This document shows, piece after piece, positions 24,294 to 32,554 of a DNA stretch of 64,000 nucleotides (position 1 is the first letter of the stretch; each line of letters opens with the position of its first letter). This stretch comes from Nocardioides sp. Root122 (GTDB lineage Bacteria > Actinomycetota > Actinomycetes > Propionibacteriales > Nocardioidaceae). The notes under the pieces were generated by a model, which saw only the letters and a list, made by a program, of their open reading frames with translations, was not told the DNA's origin and ran no database searches. The stretch lies in contig NZ_LMDE01000014.1 of the NCBI RefSeq assembly GCF_001425025.1, forward strand, positions 1 through 64,000, written 5' to 3'. The position numbers and the translations under genes are program-made.

Positions 24294-25439
24294 GGCGTCG
24301 CGCAGCACCGCGACGGCCAGCCACAGCAGTCCGACCACCCGCAGCAGGATCGCCAGCCAGTAGGCACGGTCGTCGTCGGTGACGGTCGGCGCCAGGGCGT
24401 CGCCGAGCCACCAGCCCGTGATCGCCCAGCTCACCAGCTGGCAGCCCTGCCACACGAGCAGGTCGCGCCAGCGCCGCAGGGCGAGGGCGGCCAGCGGGAG
24501 CGCGAGCAGGGCCAGCTCCGGCGGCGCCGTCGGCGACACCAGCAGCGCGGCGACCATCATCAGCAGCCCGACCTGCGCGCACGAGGTCACGGTCGGTCGG
24601 GCCGCCCGGCGGACCACCCGGACGGCCGCGGCCGCGGCGACGACGAGCACCACCAGCGACACCGTCATCCGGAAGGTCCGCGAGCCCGGTGCCCCGACCT
24701 GGTGGAGGAGGAGCCAGGTCGAGCCGACGTCGGGGTCCTCGACGTGGCCACGACCCGGGAGGGTCACCACGACGTACGCCGCCGCAGCCGCGACGAGCGC
24801 GTCGACGCGGTCGCGCATCCGGCCACCGACCGCCACGACACCGACGAAGGCGACTGCGACGGGCAGCGCGAAGGCGGCACCGATGCCGGCGCCCACCCCG
24901 GCGAGCCACGCGCGTCCGGTGGTCCACCCCCAGAGCAGCACCGCCACCCCGACCGCGGCCACCAGCTCCCAGGAGAGCCAGTGCACCAGCAGGACCGGCG
25001 ACATCGCCCATCCCGCGGCCGCCCACGGTCGGCGTACGTCGACACGGACCAGCACGGCCGTGGCGAGCAGGGCCAGTGCCGCGAGCAGGACCGCCAGCCC
25101 GGCGGTGGTCGAGACCGTCCCGGAGCCCGGGAAGAGCCCGGCCAGGCTCTCCAGCCACGTGGCGACGTGCGGCGGTGTGCTGGAGTCGGCGGGACGACCG
25201 GCCAGGGAGGTCCAGCAGAGCTCGGCGTAGGGCTGGGTGTCCTTGCTCCAGCCCGACGACACGCAGGCGCCCTTGCTGAGCATGCCCGCGCCCAGCACCA
25301 GGGCGGTCGCACCCAGGAGCACCCGCGTCGGGCTCCACCAGGGGTGCCCGGCGGCGTGCTCGCCGACCGGTCCCCCGACCATCTCCGAGAGCGCGGCCGC
25401 GACCGGGTCGCTGCGCGTCGGGGCCTCGACCGGGTCCAC
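24204..25439 (-). CDS. Polytopic membrane protein, DUF2029/mannosyltransferase-like
   Basis: A 411-residue protein with about ten hydrophobic segments from residue 38 onward, after a charged N-terminus. An early loop with two cysteines (SKGACVSSGWSKDTQPYAELCW) follows the first helix. It looks like actinobacterial polyprenyl-phosphate mannosyltransferase-like proteins (GT-C fold), but no catalytic aspartates can be assigned. The C-terminal 35 residues are acidic. The gene begins eight bases after the penicillin-binding protein gene, so the two form an operon. Its 3' end overlaps the convergent racemase-fold gene by 90 bases, which is unusual. Confidence 0.6.
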   Translation of the reverse strand: MDPVEAPTRSDPVAAALSEMVGGPVGEHAAGHPWWSPTRVLLGATALVLGAGMLSKGACVSSGWSKDTQPYAELCWTSLAGRPADSSTPPHVATWLESLAGLFPGSGTVSTTAGLAVLLAALALLATAVLVRVDVRRPWAAAGWAMSPVLLVHWLSWELVAAVGVAVLLWGWTTGRAWLAGVGAGIGAAFALPVAVAFVGVVAVGGRMRDRVDALVAAAAAYVVVTLPGRGHVEDPDVGSTWLLLHQVGAPGSRTFRMTVSLVVLVVAAAAAVRVVRRAARPTVTSCAQVGLLMMVAALLVSPTAPPELALLALPLAALALRRWRDLLVWQGCQLVSWAITGWWLGDALAPTVTDDDRAYWLAILLRVVGLLWLAVAVLRDASADDDAVEVGRGEADPDLDLLADPGHPRA

Positions 25440-25447
25440 GGCCTTGC

Positions 25448-27769
25448 TCAGGGTCGGACGTCCAGGACGCCGAGCCGCGGCTCGAAGCGACCCGTCGGGG
25501 TGGTCGGGACCGGGGTCGTCGGCACCGGCGTGGTCGGCACGGGCGTGGTCGGCGTGGGCGTCGGGGTGGGCGTGGGGGTGGGCGTGGGCGTCGGAGTCGG
25601 CGTCGGAGTCGGGGTGGCCGTCTCGGTCGGCGTCTCGGTCGGGGTCTCCGTCGGCGTCTCCGTCGGGATGCCGCCCGTCGCGGTCTTGGTGGGCTTGCTC
25701 GGCTTCGGCGGCGGGGGCGGGGGCGACGGCGGCGGGGTGTACTCGTGGCCGTCCTCGGGTGCGTCACCGTCGACGTAGGCCGGCTCCGGGAAGTCCTCGA
25801 CCTCCATCCCGTCCATCACCTTCTGCATGATGCCGGTCCAGGTCTGCGCGGGGTAGACGGCGCCGAAGTAGGACGGCAGCCACTCGTCGATGCGGTCGTC
25901 GCCGTCGCCGCGGACGTACATCACCGCGGTGGCCATCTGCGGGGTGTAGCCGGCGAACCACGACGAGGAGACGTACTCCTCGGCACCGCCGGTGGCGGTG
26001 CCGGTCTTGCCGGCGGCCGGGCGGCCGAGCGCCAGCGCTGCCTGGCCGGTGCCGTTCTGCACGATCTGCTGCATGACGTACGACGTGTCGGCGGCGATGT
26101 CCTCGTCGACGGCCCGGCGGGTGGCGGGCTTCCACTCGTAGATGGTCTTGCCGTCCTCGTCGACGACCTTCTCCACGACGTGCGCGTCGGCACGCAGCCC
26201 ACCGTTGGCGATGGTGGCGTAGGCGTTGGCCATGTTGATCGGGCTGACCCGGCCCTTGCCCAGCGTGATCAGCGTGTCGGACGGGCTGAAGTCGACCGAC
26301 TTGTCGGGGATGCCGGGGAACTTCCGCGAGGGCGTCTCGCCCGGGATGCCCAGCGAGCGGGCCATGTCGTAGATGGCCTGCGGGCCGTCCTCCATGGAGT
26401 CGGACATGTCGACGAAGGCGGTGTTGATCGACTCCTCGCCGGCGGTCACCAGGCTGACGGACTCGCCGTAGTCGTTGCCGAGCCCGTCGGAGCCGGTGCC
26501 CTCGTTGCGGACCTCGGTGCCGTCGGGGAACTCGAAGGGCGAGTTGCCCTGGAACGTGTCCTCGATCGAGAAGCCCTGCTTGAGCGCAGCGGCGACCGTG
26601 AGCGGCTTGATGGTCGAGCCGGCCATGCCCCCGGTGGCCGCCCAGTTGATCTGCGACTGGAGGTAGTCCTGGCCGCCGTAGAAGCCCCGCACCGCGCCGG
26701 TGCCGACCTCGATCGTGGCGGCACCGATGTGCAGCTGCTTGTCGCCGAAGCCGTCGGGCTTCTCCTCCAGCACCCCGGCCTGGACGTCGGCCATGACCTC
26801 GGGGTCGAAGGTGGTGGTGATCCGCAGGCCACCGCCGTCGATCTCCTCCTCCGAGGCGATGCCCTTGGACAGCAGCTCCTGCTTGACCAGGGCCAGCATG
26901 TGCCCCTTCTGGCCGCCGAACTGGCTCTGGGTGGCGATCTTGGGGAACTTCGGGAGCCGCTTGAGCGCCTTGTCGCGCTCCTCGGGCGTGATCGAGTCGA
27001 GGTCGGCCATGCTGTTGAGCACGTAGGCGTAGCGGTCCTTGAGGTCCGCCTTGGCCTCCTTGCCGTTGCGCGGGTCGAACTTCGTCGGGTTGTTGAGCAC
27101 CGTCGCGAGGACGGCGGACTCCCGCAGGCTCAGCTCGGAGGCCGGGTGGTCGAAGTAGGCCTTCGACGCGGCCTGGATGCCGTAGGCACCGCGACCGAAG
27201 TAGATGGTGTTGAGGTAGCCCTCGAGGACTTCCTTCTTGCTGAGCTTCTGCTGGATCTTCAGCGAGACGATCGCTTCCTTGATCTTGCGCTTGTAGCTCT
27301 GCTCGCTGGTCAGGTAGAGGATCTTGACGTACTGCTGGGTGATCGTCGACGCGCCCTGGCGATCGTTGCCACGCGCGTTGGAGAACAGCGCGCGGAGGAT
27401 GCCCTTGGGGTCGATGCCCTTGTCGGTCCAGAACGTCTGGTTCTCCGCCGCGACGACCGCGTCCTGCATCGTCTGCGGCATCTCGTCGAGCGGGATCGAC
27501 TCGCGGTTCTGGTCCTCGTAGTAGGTGCCGAGCTGCTGCTCGCCGCCCTTGTAGTAGACGAACGTCGTCTGGGCCTTGAAGGCCTGGTTCTCGTCGGGGA
27601 TGTCGATGGCCTGGTAGAGCACCACCACGATCCCGGTCAGGACCAGGGCGCCGACGGCGGCGACGATCGCGAGGACCTTGGCGACCTGGGCCGCCCGCTG
27701 TCGCGGCGTACGCCGGGGCTTGGGACGCCGGGTCTGTGCCTTGCCCGGCTGCCTCCTCTTCGCAGTCAC
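25448..27769 (-). CDS. Bifunctional class A penicillin-binding protein
   Basis: A 773-residue protein: basic cytoplasmic tail, membrane helix about 30-52, GT51 glycosyltransferase domain (about 80-260; VAAENQTFWTDKGID, GASTITQQYVK, GRGAYGIQAASKAYF) and transpeptidase domain (about 350-650) with GSTIKPL (active serine), SIN (about 455) and GKTGTATG. The tail is Pro-rich, then Thr-Pro/Glu-Thr-Pro repeats and PVPTT repeats. It polymerises and cross-links peptidoglycan. GTG 27769 is leaderless: TACTCT lies six bases before it. The gene is divergent from padR across 70 bases and followed by the membrane protein. Confidence 0.93.
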   Translation of the reverse strand: MTAKRRQPGKAQTRRPKPRRTPRQRAAQVAKVLAIVAAVGALVLTGIVVVLYQAIDIPDENQAFKAQTTFVYYKGGEQQLGTYYEDQNRESIPLDEMPQTMQDAVVAAENQTFWTDKGIDPKGILRALFSNARGNDRQGASTITQQYVKILYLTSEQSYKRKIKEAIVSLKIQQKLSKKEVLEGYLNTIYFGRGAYGIQAASKAYFDHPASELSLRESAVLATVLNNPTKFDPRNGKEAKADLKDRYAYVLNSMADLDSITPEERDKALKRLPKFPKIATQSQFGGQKGHMLALVKQELLSKGIASEEEIDGGGLRITTTFDPEVMADVQAGVLEEKPDGFGDKQLHIGAATIEVGTGAVRGFYGGQDYLQSQINWAATGGMAGSTIKPLTVAAALKQGFSIEDTFQGNSPFEFPDGTEVRNEGTGSDGLGNDYGESVSLVTAGEESINTAFVDMSDSMEDGPQAIYDMARSLGIPGETPSRKFPGIPDKSVDFSPSDTLITLGKGRVSPINMANAYATIANGGLRADAHVVEKVVDEDGKTIYEWKPATRRAVDEDIAADTSYVMQQIVQNGTGQAALALGRPAAGKTGTATGGAEEYVSSSWFAGYTPQMATAVMYVRGDGDDRIDEWLPSYFGAVYPAQTWTGIMQKVMDGMEVEDFPEPAYVDGDAPEDGHEYTPPPSPPPPPPKPSKPTKTATGGIPTETPTETPTETPTETATPTPTPTPTPTPTPTPTPTPTPTTPVPTTPVPTTPVPTTPTGRFEPRLGVLDVRP

Positions 27770-27775
27770 CGGGCA

Positions 27776-27781
27776 AGAGTA
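27776..27781 (-). promoter_or_regulatory. Leaderless-type -10 box TACTCT of the PBP gene
   Basis: TACTCT on the minus strand, six bases before GTG 27769. Confidence 0.5.
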
Positions 27782-27821
27782 CGGGGGCTGCGCCCGATCC
27801 CTGATTCGTCACCAGCGGATA

Positions 27822-27834
27822 TATCGGTACGATA
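27822..27834 (+). promoter_or_regulatory. Palindrome TATCG-GTA-CGATA over the padR -10 box
   Basis: Perfect inverted repeat covering TACGAT (27828-27833), the -10 box seven bases before ATG 27841. A second palindrome GATATATC (27819-27826) overlaps it. It is a probable PadR autoregulatory operator in the 70-base divergent promoter shared with the PBP gene. Confidence 0.55.
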
Positions 27835-27840
27835 GGTCAC

Positions 27841-28416
27841 ATGGCACGTCGTGGCGACACCATCGAGCTCGCAGTCCTCGGACTGCTGCACGAGGGACCC
27901 ATGCACGGCTACGAGCTGCGCAAGCGGCTCAACCTGATGCTGGGGTGGGGACGCGTGCTGTCCTACGGCTCGCTCTATCCCGCACTGAAGAAGATGCTGC
28001 GCGCCAACCTCATCACCGAGGTCTCCGCCACCACGGCACCGATCAGCCGTCGGCCGCGCATCGTCTACGAGGTCACCCCGGCCGGCAACGAGCACTTCCA
28101 GCGGCTCATGTCGGAGGTCGGTCCGACGGCCTGGGAGGACGACACCTTCGACATCCGGTTCGCGTTCTTCTCCTCGACCGACATGGAGATCCGGCTCCGG
28201 GTCCTGGAGGGGCGTCGCTCTCGCCTGCAGGAGCGCCTGGCGCGCGTGCAGGGCGAGCTCGAGCGCACCCAGGCCGAGGTCGACCGCTACGCCGCCGAGC
28301 TCCAGCGCCACGGCGTGGAGTCCGTCGAGCGCGAGGTCCGCTGGCTCTCCGACCTCATCCAGGCCGAGCGCGGCGGCGACGATCCACCCGCGCACCGCAC
28401 GGCCGGCACCACCTGA
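27841..28416 (+). CDS. PadR-family transcriptional regulator
   Basis: A 191-residue regulator. The winged helix is at the start (DTIELAVLGLLHEGPMHGYELRKRL; SYGSLYPALKKMLRANLI; RPRIVYEVTPAGNEHFQRL), followed by a long coiled-coil dimerisation helix (about 115-175, VLEGRRSRLQERLARVQGEL). It starts leaderless at ATG 27841. The location directly before ino1, with 100 bases between, is a common actinobacterial arrangement, so regulation of inositol synthesis is the likely job; the divergent PBP gene may be coregulated through the shared palindrome. Confidence 0.85.
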   Translation: MARRGDTIELAVLGLLHEGPMHGYELRKRLNLMLGWGRVLSYGSLYPALKKMLRANLITEVSATTAPISRRPRIVYEVTPAGNEHFQRLMSEVGPTAWEDDTFDIRFAFFSSTDMEIRLRVLEGRRSRLQERLARVQGELERTQAEVDRYAAELQRHGVESVEREVRWLSDLIQAERGGDDPPAHRTAGTT

Positions 28417-28516
28417 GTCGTCGCGACGAGCGCCTCGGGCGGGCGTCGCGGACGACACGCAGCTGCACCAGATCACGCAACCAGTTCAAGCCCCCAGTAG
28501 AGAGAAGGAGAGCCCC

Positions 28517-29599
28517 ATGGGTTCGGTACGAGTAGGGATCGTGGGTGTGGGCAACTGCGCCACCTCCCTCATCCAGGGCGTTGAGTACTACAAGGACGCG
28601 GACGCCTCTGCGACCGTCCCCGGGCTCATGCACGTGCGCTTCGGCGACTACCACGTCAGCGACGTGAAGTTCGTCGTCGCCTTCGACGTCGACGACAAGA
28701 AGGTCGGCAAGGACCTCTCCGAGGCCATCAACGCCTCCGAGAACAACACCATCAAGATCGCCGACGTCCCCACGCTCGGTGTCGAGGTCCAGCGCGGCCC
28801 GACCCTCGACGGCCTCGGCAAGTACTACCGCCAGACCATCGAGGAGTCCGCGGCCGAGCCGGTCGACGTCGTCCAGGCGCTCAAGGACGCCGAGGTCGAC
28901 GTCCTCGTGTCCTACCTCCCGGTGGGTTCCGAGGAGGCCGACAAGTTCTACGCCCAGTGCGCCATCGACGCGGGCGTCGGCTTCGTCAACGCGCTCCCCG
29001 TCTTCATCGCCTCCGACCCCGAGTGGGCCAAGAAGTTCGAGGACGCGGGCGTCCCGATCGTGGGTGACGACATCAAGAGCCAGGTCGGCGCGACCATCAC
29101 GCACCGCGTGATGGCCAAGCTGTTCGAGGACCGCGGCGTCGCGCTGGACCGCACCTACCAGCTCAACGTCGGCGGCAACATGGACTTCAAGAACATGCTC
29201 GAGCGCGAGCGCCTGGAGTCCAAGAAGGTCTCCAAGACCCAGGCCGTCACGTCCAACCTCAAGGGCGAGCTCGCCGACAAGGTCAGCGACCGCAACGTCC
29301 ACATCGGCCCGTCCGACTACGTCGCGTGGCTCGACGACCGCAAGTGGGCCTACGTCCGCCTCGAGGGTCGCGCCTTCGGTGACGTCCCGCTCAACCTCGA
29401 GTACAAGCTCGAGGTCTGGGACTCCCCGAACTCCGCCGGCATCATCATCGACGCCGTGCGCGCCGCGAAGATCGCCATGGACCGCGGCATCGGTGGCCCG
29501 ATCATCCCGGCCTCGACCTACCTGATGAAGTCCCCGCCGGTGCAGATGCCCGACGACATCGGTCGCGCCGAGCTCGAGAAGTTCATCGCGGGCGAGTGA
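28517..29599 (+). CDS. ino1: Inositol-3-phosphate synthase
   Basis: A 360-residue NAD-dependent enzyme converting glucose 6-phosphate to inositol 3-phosphate, the first step to mycothiol and phosphatidylinositol. It begins VRVGIVGVGNCATSLIQGVEYY (shortened quote: GIVGVGNCATSL), the Rossmann dinucleotide motif, with VGDDIKSQVGATITHR, LNVGGNMDFKNML, HIGPSDYVAWLDD and later MDRGIGGPIIPAS, all conserved in actinobacterial Ino1. Length is normal. AAGGAGAG lies seven bases before ATG 28517. A strong terminator follows at 29651. Confidence 0.95.
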   Translation: MGSVRVGIVGVGNCATSLIQGVEYYKDADASATVPGLMHVRFGDYHVSDVKFVVAFDVDDKKVGKDLSEAINASENNTIKIADVPTLGVEVQRGPTLDGLGKYYRQTIEESAAEPVDVVQALKDAEVDVLVSYLPVGSEEADKFYAQCAIDAGVGFVNALPVFIASDPEWAKKFEDAGVPIVGDDIKSQVGATITHRVMAKLFEDRGVALDRTYQLNVGGNMDFKNMLERERLESKKVSKTQAVTSNLKGELADKVSDRNVHIGPSDYVAWLDDRKWAYVRLEGRAFGDVPLNLEYKLEVWDSPNSAGIIIDAVRAAKIAMDRGIGGPIIPASTYLMKSPPVQMPDDIGRAELEKFIAGE

Positions 29600-29650
29600 C
29601 ACCCGCGTCCCGCACCGGAGACGGGCAGGACGCACCAGCACCACCAGCAC

Positions 29651-29685
29651 GGCCCCTCAGGTCCACGTCCCGGACCTGGGGGGCC
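29651..29685 (+). terminator. Strong bidirectional terminator after ino1
   Basis: GGCCCCTCAGGTCC (29651-29664) pairs with GGACCTGGGGGGCC (29672-29685) with a single T-G pair and a seven-base loop, between the convergent ino1 and tetR genes. Confidence 0.8.
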
Positions 29686-29699
29686 GTCGCCGTGCGCGC

Positions 29700-30263
29700 T
29701 CAGCCGATGGCGGCGGCCACGACCAGGGCGGCGGTCGCCTTGGCGCGCTCGGGCGCGTCCGGGGACGCCGCGAGCGCCCCGTCCGACAGCCCGCCGTCGA
29801 GCAGCAGCGTGAGGGACCGGGCCAGGCCGGCCGGGTCGCTCGCGCCGGCCCGCTCGGCCAACTCGCCCACCCAGGCGCGCACCTCGTCCTTGTGCCGCAC
29901 CGTGCGCTCGTGCACGGGCGACCCGGGCAGGGACTCGGCGGCTGCGTTGATGAAGGCGCACCCGCGATAGCCGTCGCGCCGGCACGCCGTGCCGAGCGCG
30001 TCGAAGAGCGCGACCAGCTGGTCCGCCGGGTCGGCACCGCCACCAGCGGCTGCCTCGCGCAGCTGGCCGCTCCAGACGGTGTCGACCTTGTCGAGGTAGG
30101 CCAGGACCAGCTCGTCCTTGGCCGGGAAGTGCTTGTAGAAGGTGGCCTTGGCGACCCCGGACTCGGCAATGATCAGGTCGACACCCACGGCCCGGATCCC
30201 ACGGGCGTAGAAGAGCTCGAACGCGGTCATGAGGATCCGGTCCCGGGCAGCTGAGGTCGCCAT
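29700..30263 (-). CDS. TetR-family transcriptional regulator
   Basis: A 187-residue repressor with an N-terminal helix-turn-helix (AARDRILMTAFELFYARGI; GVDLIIAESGVAKATFYKHFPAKDELV) and a C-terminal TetR_C-type ligand domain (GCAFINAAAESLPGSP). ATG 30263 is leaderless: TACACT lies six bases upstream. Two palindromes sit in the divergent region (30275-30288 and 30308-30325), so it very likely represses itself and the NADP-binding oxidoreductase gene. Members close to YxaF/LmrA-type have this GCAFINAA motif. Confidence 0.88.
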   Translation of the reverse strand: MATSAARDRILMTAFELFYARGIRAVGVDLIIAESGVAKATFYKHFPAKDELVLAYLDKVDTVWSGQLREAAAGGGADPADQLVALFDALGTACRRDGYRGCAFINAAAESLPGSPVHERTVRHKDEVRAWVGELAERAGASDPAGLARSLTLLLDGGLSDGALAASPDAPERAKATAALVVAAAIG

Positions 30264-30269
30264 GCCTTG

Positions 30270-30275
30270 AGTGTA
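30270..30275 (-). promoter_or_regulatory. Leaderless-type -10 box TACACT of tetR
   Basis: TACACT on the minus strand, six bases before ATG 30263, touching the first palindrome. Confidence 0.5.
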
Positions 30276-30288
30276 GACAGATCTGTCT
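30275..30288. promoter_or_regulatory. TetR operator 1
   Basis: AGACAGATCTGTCT, a perfect 14-base palindrome adjoining the tetR -10 box. Confidence 0.75.
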
Positions 30289-30307
30289 GCTAGCGTCCCG
30301 TCGGTAT

Positions 30308-30325
30308 CCAGACAGGTCTGTCTGG
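30308..30325. promoter_or_regulatory. TetR operator 2
   Basis: CCAGACAG-GT-CTGTCTGG, a perfect palindrome with a two-base centre, 20 bases before the oxidoreductase start and sharing the ACAG..CTGT core with operator 1. Confidence 0.75.
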
Positions 30326-30345
30326 TACTGGCGGAAGGAACACCC

Positions 30346-31023
30346 ATGGACATCGCAGTGCTCGGCACCGGCATGGTCGGACAGGCGCTCGCCGGCGGCC
30401 TCACCCGGATCGGACACGCCGTCGTCGTCGGCACCCGCGACCCGGATGCGACGCTCGCGCGCACCGACCCGGACGGCATGGGCAACCCGCCGTTCGCCAC
30501 CTGGCACGCCGAGCACACCGACGTCGCCCTGGCGACGTACGCCGACGCGGCCGCGGGGGCGGATCTCGTCGTCCTGGCAGGCAACGGTGCCGCCGCACTC
30601 GACATGCTGGCCGCCGCCGGCGCCGACCACCTGGCCGGCAAGGTGCTCATCGACATCTCGAACCCGCTCGACTTCTCGGCCGGGTTTCCGCCGAGCCTGT
30701 TCGTCAAGGACACCGACTCCCTGGGGGAGCGGATCCAGGCGGCGTTCCCGGAGACGAAGGTGGTCAAGTCGCTCAACACACTCACCGCGTCACTCATGGT
30801 CGACCCCGCCCAGCTGCCGGAGGGCACCACGGTCTTCGTGTCCGGGGACGACGCCCGGGCGAAGGCGACGGTGAGCGACATCCTCACCGCCCTCGGTCAC
30901 ACGGACGTGATCGACCTCGGCGGCATCGAGTCCGCACGGGGCACCGAGATGCTGCTGCCGCTCTGGCTGCGCACCATGGGCGCGCTCGGCACCGGCATGT
31001 TCAACATCAAGGTCGTGCGCTGA
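30346..31023 (+). CDS. NADP-binding oxidoreductase (F420-dependent NADP reductase-like)
   Basis: A 225-residue protein with the Rossmann motif MDIAVLGTGMVGQALAGGL at its very start, VVVGTRDPDAT for the NADP phosphate, and VLIDISNPLDFSAGFPPSL and VVKSLNTLTASLMVDP, which match the COG2085 family (F420H2:NADP reductase-like and related NAD(P)-binding proteins). The reaction cannot be fixed from sequence; no F420 genes are nearby. AAGGAAC lies before ATG 30346. It is divergent from tetR and controlled, by inference, through operators at 30275-30325. Confidence 0.82.
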   Translation: MDIAVLGTGMVGQALAGGLTRIGHAVVVGTRDPDATLARTDPDGMGNPPFATWHAEHTDVALATYADAAAGADLVVLAGNGAAALDMLAAAGADHLAGKVLIDISNPLDFSAGFPPSLFVKDTDSLGERIQAAFPETKVVKSLNTLTASLMVDPAQLPEGTTVFVSGDDARAKATVSDILTALGHTDVIDLGGIESARGTEMLLPLWLRTMGALGTGMFNIKVVR

Positions 31024-31033
31024 CCGAGCCGGC

Positions 31034-31783
31034 TCAGGTCTCGCCGAGACCGTGCAGGTCCTTGGCCGTCGGACTGGTCGCGACGGACGCCGGGTCGGGG
31101 TACGTGCCGAGCAGGCGGTCGCTGGTGCCCGAGGTGGTCACCGAGAACCAGTAGTGCTCGTTCTTGTAGTGATGCAGCCGATGGTTGCGCCAGATCGCCT
31201 TGTAGGGGCGCGTGCGCGGCTTGTAGTCGGAGTGGATGACGTAGTGGGTCCACTCGTAGACGAAGAGCGCCGCCGCGAGCGTGACCACGAACGACAGCCG
31301 ACCCGGCAGGTCGGCGCCCAGCAGGCCGCCGACGACGACCGGCAGGACCACACCGGGCACCGCGATCACCCACACGAGGGCGCGCCACGGGATGAAGACG
31401 AGGGGTACGTCGCGCGGGTCGGCGTGGTGACGCCGGTGGTCGCGCGCGAGCAGCGTGTCGACCTCGACGCCGGCGATGCGACGCGGGCGCCAGTGCAGGA
31501 TGAAGACGTGGATCACCCACTCCACGACGGGGAACAGCGCGACGAAGGCCCCCGGGGCCAGGAGGTCCGACCACGACCAGGACCCCACCGCGACCCGCGC
31601 CGCGACCGCGGCGAGCAGGAAGGTGCCGATCATCCACGGCGAGGGGTAGCGCCAGAACGCGCGACCGGCCTGCGCGAGGGTCACCCGCGGCCTGCGTGAG
31701 AGCTCGCGCTCCGCGCCCGCCAGCCGCTGCTGCGCCAGCGCCTCCACGACGTCGCGCGGCGTCCGTGCCCCGGCGTCGCTCAC
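31034..31783 (-). CDS. Sterol desaturase/fatty acid hydroxylase-family membrane protein
   Basis: A 249-residue membrane di-iron enzyme. Histidine clusters are VIHVFILHW, LLARDHRRHHADP, YEWTHYVIH and RNHRLHHYKNEHYWFSVTT, the HxxxH/HxxHH sets that bind two irons. There are about four membrane helices. Family members hydroxylate or desaturate lipids, sterols or carotenoids. GTG 31783 overlaps the stop of the upstream FadR-type regulator as GTGA, so the pair is one operon and lipid-related control is plausible. The substrate is unknown. Confidence 0.85.
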   Translation of the reverse strand: MSDAGARTPRDVVEALAQQRLAGAERELSRRPRVTLAQAGRAFWRYPSPWMIGTFLLAAVAARVAVGSWSWSDLLAPGAFVALFPVVEWVIHVFILHWRPRRIAGVEVDTLLARDHRRHHADPRDVPLVFIPWRALVWVIAVPGVVLPVVVGGLLGADLPGRLSFVVTLAAALFVYEWTHYVIHSDYKPRTRPYKAIWRNHRLHHYKNEHYWFSVTTSGTSDRLLGTYPDPASVATSPTAKDLHGLGET

Positions 31784-32505
31784 GACTCCTCCGCCCCGAC
31801 CTGGTCGATGGCCTCGAGCAGGCTCGACGTGGCGGCGCCGAGGAGGTCGGCCGCACTGGCCCTTGCCTGCTCACCGTCCCCTGCTCCGACGGCCTGCGTC
31901 AGTGCGGCGTAGGCCTCGACCCGGTCGACCTCGGCCGCCATCAGCGGTGCGAGCGCCTCGACCAGCGGGAGGTAGGCGGCGCGCATGCTGTTGAACATCA
32001 GCCGGAAGGTGATCGAGTCGGCCGCCTCGACGAGGTGCTCCCAGAAGGCGAGCGCCACGTGCTGGCGGCGTACGGGGTCGGCGTCGTCGCGCAGCGCCTG
32101 GACCGTGACCTCGAGGTCGGCGACGACGGAGCTGCCCCCGCGCTCGGCAGCTAGCTCGGCGATCTTCGGCCCGACGTGCGCCCGTGCCTCGAGGATGCTG
32201 CGGGCGACGGCGAGGTCGAGGCCACCACGTGCGAGCAGCAGACGGGGCAGCAGGTCGAGCCCGCCGAGGCGCCGGAAGTCGCGGACGGTCGTCGCGTCCC
32301 CCTGGCGTACGTCGACGTAGCCGGCGTGGGCGAGCCGCTGCATCGCCTCGCGGACCGCGGGACGCGAGACGCCGAGCACCTCCGCGAGCCGGCGCTCGCT
32401 GGGGAGCGTCTCGCCGGGAGCGAGACCGCCGTCGAGGAGCTCGCCGAGCAGCTGGTCGTAGACCTCGTCGGGCACGGACCGGCGGGCGACTGGCGTGAGC
32501 GGCAT
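31780..32505 (-). CDS. GntR-family regulator, FadR subfamily
   Basis: A 241-residue regulator. The GntR winged helix is at about 10-75 (VPDEVYDQLLGELLDGGLAP; LPSERRLAEVLGVSRPAVRE; RLAHAGYVDVRQGDA). An all-helical FCD domain follows (about 95-230), with ILEARAHVGPKIAELA and FWEHLVEAADS, which usually binds small carboxylates or acyl ligands through a metal. ATG 32505 is leaderless, with TACCGT seven bases upstream. A perfect FadR-subfamily operator lies 38 bases upstream. It is the first gene of a two-gene operon with the membrane hydroxylase. Confidence 0.87.
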   Translation of the reverse strand: MPLTPVARRSVPDEVYDQLLGELLDGGLAPGETLPSERRLAEVLGVSRPAVREAMQRLAHAGYVDVRQGDATTVRDFRRLGGLDLLPRLLLARGGLDLAVARSILEARAHVGPKIAELAAERGGSSVVADLEVTVQALRDDADPVRRQHVALAFWEHLVEAADSITFRLMFNSMRAAYLPLVEALAPLMAAEVDRVEAYAALTQAVGAGDGEQARASAADLLGAATSSLLEAIDQVGAEES

Positions 32506-32512
32506 GCCGTCG

Positions 32513-32518
32513 ACGGTA
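32513..32518 (-). promoter_or_regulatory. Leaderless-type -10 box TACCGT of the FadR-type gene
   Basis: TACCGT on the minus strand, seven bases before ATG 32505. Confidence 0.5.
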
Positions 32519-32542
32519 GGCCGCCGCGGTCAGGTGGTCAAG

Positions 32543-32553
32543 TGGTCAGACCA
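32543..32553. promoter_or_regulatory. FadR-subfamily operator
   Basis: TGGTCAGACCA fits the subfamily consensus TNGTNNNACNA exactly and lies near the -35 region of the regulator promoter, so autoregulation is expected. A degenerate copy (GGTCAGGTGGTCA) overlaps just upstream. Confidence 0.65.
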
Positions 32554-32554
32554 G

